Positions 32,781 to 34,831 of a stretch of 34,831 nucleotides of DNA are shown piece after piece. Made by a program: the position numbers and the translations under genes. Below the pieces are notes generated by a model, which worked only from the letters and a program-made list of their open reading frames with translations, was not told the origin of the DNA and did no database searches. This DNA is from Candidatus Krumholzibacteriota bacterium (lineage in GTDB: Bacteria; Krumholzibacteriota; Krumholzibacteriia; JAJRXK01). The first letter of the stretch is position 1; every line of letters begins with the position of its first letter. The stretch spans positions 1 through 34,831 of the forward strand of contig JAJRXK010000012.1 of the NCBI GenBank assembly GCA_024276305.1, given 5' to 3'.

Positions 32781-34831
32781 GTGAGCGCTTCCCACCGTAC
32801 TCTCGGTGTTTGCATACTCCTGAGTCTGCTCGTGGTCTGGACCGGTTGTGGTCCCGACCGCGGAGCAGACCTCGTTTCACCCCAGTCGAACTTCACCCTC
32901 GCCAACTCTCCGGTCGCCACCCAGTACGTGATCCCCACCGGGTACTACGACAGCGCCGATCCCAGCACTTCCTCGAGTCTACGATTGACCCTTCATGCGA
33001 TCATCGATGACCACACCCGGTTCCCCTACACTTCGAGCAGCACCGATACCTGGGACATTCTCGAACAGGCGGACCAGGATCCCGGCAACGCCAACAACAT
33101 CCTCGACCTCTATCGCAATGCCAGCTATCCCAAGGCCGGTGGAGGAAACACCAATTACAACCGGGAGCACACTTGGGCCAAGAGCTACGGCTTTCCCAAT
33201 GACGGATCCACGAATTATCCGTACACCGACTGTCACCACCTATTCCTCTGCGACAGTGGCTACAATTCTTCGCGCAGCAACAAGCCCTTCCGCTACGGCG
33301 ATGCCTCGATGATCGAGAAGGTCACTGTCCTCACCAATGGCGTGGGCGGCGGAAGCGGCACCTACCCCGGTAATTCGGATTGGACCAGCGGGAGCGGCGC
33401 CTCGGGCACCTGGGAGGTGTGGCAGGATCGGCGCGGCGACGTAGCGCGTGCGCTCTTCTACATGGATGTGCGTTACGAGGGCGGAACTCATGGCGTCACC
33501 GGTGCGAGCGAACCCGATCTGATTCTGACCGACAACGAGTCGTTGATCGCCTCCTCGAACACGGGATCGAACCTGAGCGTCGCCTACATGGGAATGCTCA
33601 GCGTACTCCTGCAGTGGTCGGTCGAAGATCCCGTCGACGACAAGGAACGACAGCACAACGACGTCGTCTATTCCTACCAGGGGAATCGCAATCCCTTCGT
33701 GGACCATCCCGAGTGGATTAGCTGTATCTTCGAAAACAACTGTGCTGGAGGCGTAGGAGACACGACTCCTCCGGCGAGCCCGACCGGCCTCGTGGCCACC
33801 GGCGGTGATGGTGTGGTCGACCTCGATTGGGCCGACAACACCGAAGCCGACCTGGATGGATACCACGTCTATCGGAGCACGTCGGCGAGTGGACCCTTCA
33901 CTAGCATCGATGCGGCTCTGGTCACGGCGAGCCTCTATACCGACAGCGGTCTCACCAATGGAAGCACCTACTACTACCAGGTGACGGCCGTCGACACTTC
34001 GGCCAATGAATCACCGGCCAGTTCCACCGTGAATGCCACTCCAAGCGCCGGTGGTGGGACCAGTCCTGGAGTCGCGTGGATCAATGAATTCCACTATGAC
34101 AATGCCAGCACCGATACCGGTGAATTCGTGGAGGTCGCCGGAACTGCCGGCACCAGCCTCGTGGGCTGGAGCGTGGTCGGCTACAACGGCAACGGCGGCG
34201 GACAGTACAAGACCGTCACTCTCACGGGAACTCTCCCCGACCAGAGCTCGGGATATGGCACGCTGGGATTCACCTTCACCTCGATGCAGAACGGCGCGCC
34301 GGATGGTCTGGCTCTCGTCGACGACGCCGGAAACGTGGTCGAGTTCCTCAGCTACGAAGGATCCTTCACGGCCACCAACGGTCCGGCCAACGGAATGACC
34401 TCGACCGACGTCGGAGTCAGTGAAACTTCGAGCACTCCTGTCGGGCAGTCCCTCCAGCGCACCGGCACGGGTTCGGCGGCGGCCGATTTCAGTTGGACGG
34501 GCCCGGCCTCCAGCAGCCAAGGCTCCATCAACTCGGGGCAGAGCTTCAGCGGTGGCCCCCCTCCCGACACCACGCCTCCCGCGGCTCCGACCGCCTTGGT
34601 GGCCACCGCCGGTGATGGGGTGGTCGACCTCGATTGGGCCGACAATTCCGAGCCCGATCTGGCCGGCTACGTCGTTCTGCGCTCGACCACTTCGGGGAGC
34701 GGCTACACCGCGGTCCACGCTAATCTCCTCTCCACCAGTCTCTACTCCGACCCCAATGTCACCAATGGCACGACCTACTACTACGTGGTCCAGGCCGAGG
34801 ACAATGCGGGCAATCGCAGCGGCAACAGCAG
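32781..34831 (+). CDS. Modular endonuclease I-family lipoprotein with FN3 and lamin-tail domains (3' end cut by window edge)
   Basis: A GTG start with GGAGG five bases upstream opens a frame of at least 683 codons, still open at the right edge. Residues 1-23 are a lipoprotein signal (C23 in VWTGC). Residues about 45-320 are the EndA/NucM endonuclease I domain: NREHTW (127-132) and DCHHLF (150-155) hold the expected metal-binding residues. A fibronectin type III-like domain follows (about 330-420, starting TTPPASPTGL), then a lamin-tail domain (about 430-595, VAWINEFHYDN...EFVEVAG), then a second FN3-like domain from about 600. Such domains usually mediate attachment or spacing outside the cell. 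The enzyme would degrade extracellular DNA or RNA. In the 231 bp upstream, TTGTCT/TATGCT (32630-32657, spacing 16) is a weak promoter candidate, and CCCGAG-TT-CTCGGG (32709-32722) is a small palindrome. Confidence 0.87.
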   Translation, partial: MSASHRTLGVCILLSLLVVWTGCGPDRGADLVSPQSNFTLANSPVATQYVIPTGYYDSADPSTSSSLRLTLHAIIDDHTRFPYTSSSTDTWDILEQADQDPGNANNILDLYRNASYPKAGGGNTNYNREHTWAKSYGFPNDGSTNYPYTDCHHLFLCDSGYNSSRSNKPFRYGDASMIEKVTVLTNGVGGGSGTYPGNSDWTSGSGASGTWEVWQDRRGDVARALFYMDVRYEGGTHGVTGASEPDLILTDNESLIASSNTGSNLSVAYMGMLSVLLQWSVEDPVDDKERQHNDVVYSYQGNRNPFVDHPEWISCIFENNCAGGVGDTTPPASPTGLVATGGDGVVDLDWADNTEADLDGYHVYRSTSASGPFTSIDAALVTASLYTDSGLTNGSTYYYQVTAVDTSANESPASSTVNATPSAGGGTSPGVAWINEFHYDNASTDTGEFVEVAGTAGTSLVGWSVVGYNGNGGGQYKTVTLTGTLPDQSSGYGTLGFTFTSMQNGAPDGLALVDDAGNVVEFLSYEGSFTATNGPANGMTSTDVGVSETSSTPVGQSLQRTGTGSAAADFSWTGPASSSQGSINSGQSFSGGPPPDTTPPAAPTALVATAGDGVVDLDWADNSEPDLAGYVVLRSTTSGSGYTAVHANLLSTSLYSDPNVTNGTTYYYVVQAEDNAGNRSGNS
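33759..34831 (+). repeat. Duplicated FN3-coding repeat
   Basis: Two FN3-like units start near 33759 and 34567. A 25-base stretch is identical at 33814-33838 and 34621-34645 (offset 807 bp), and flanking bases are highly similar, encoding D-G-V-V-D-L-D-W-A-D-N in both. The high DNA identity suggests a recent internal duplication around the lamin-tail domain. Confidence 0.75.

Overview
The window comes from a GC-rich (roughly 60%) bacterium with dense, co-directional genes and many ATGA/TGATG overlaps. Paired ECF sigma factor and Ser/Thr kinase genes, several lipoproteins and a secreted nuclease with FN3 and lamin-tail domains are typical of Acidobacteria, Planctomycetes, Eisenbacteria-like and related lineages. 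I cannot name the phylum from sequence alone. A peroxiredoxin with an in-frame UGA and a bacterial SECIS-like hairpin indicates that the organism makes selenocysteine.

Region 1 (1-22192, all minus strand, transcribed right to left) is a metabolic supercluster of about 22 kb. From the promoter end it encodes: a FAD subunit and a fused [2Fe-2S]/molybdopterin hydroxylase resembling the 4-hydroxybenzoyl-CoA reductase/xanthine dehydrogenase family; a TetR regulator; MocA-like and XdhC-like molybdenum cofactor maturation proteins; an SDR; a thiolase with its DUF35 Zn-ribbon/OB partner; a crotonase resembling cyclohexadienoyl-CoA hydratase; a ketopantoate-reductase-like domain fused to a benzoyl-CoA reductase/2-hydroxyacyl-CoA dehydratase-type domain; its ASKHA activase; and a zinc alcohol dehydrogenase closely resembling 6-hydroxycyclohex-1-ene-1-carbonyl-CoA dehydrogenase (Had). 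After a 126-bp gap follow a three-gene Mo/[2Fe-2S]/FAD hydroxylase (large subunit cut by one in-frame TAG), another fused [2Fe-2S]/Mo hydroxylase, an SsnA-like aminohydrolase lacking its usual N-terminus, and a PLP fold-type II enzyme that runs off the left edge.

Taken together, Region 1 looks like an anaerobic ring-catabolism system: molybdenum hydroxylases and their maturation factors combined with ATP-driven radical reduction or dehydration, then beta-oxidation-like steps and deamination. An N-heteroaromatic or purine-like substrate fits the mix, but this is inference. The gene order FAD subunit, fused XDH, SsnA-like aminohydrolase parallels the selenium-associated ygfM-xdhD-ssnA order of E. 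coli. No CoA ligase, ring-cleaving Oah hydrolase, selD, yqeB or yqeC lies in the window.

Region 2 (22193-24741) holds a probable TetR-type operator and promoter for the cluster, an alkaline-phosphatase-superfamily 'sulfatase' lipoprotein with Thr at the nucleophile position, and the selenoprotein peroxiredoxin.

Region 3 (24742-30343) contains two ECF sigma/Ser-Thr kinase pairs in divergent orientation, separated by a small HI0074-like nucleotidyltransferase partner. The first kinase has one membrane segment and a long C-terminal region. The second stops where the membrane segment would start.

Region 4 (30344-34831) carries a secreted isoaspartyl peptidase/L-asparaginase and, divergently, an endonuclease/exonuclease/phosphatase lipoprotein and a modular endonuclease I-type lipoprotein cut by the right edge. 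I saw no rRNA, tRNA, CRISPR array or insertion sequence.
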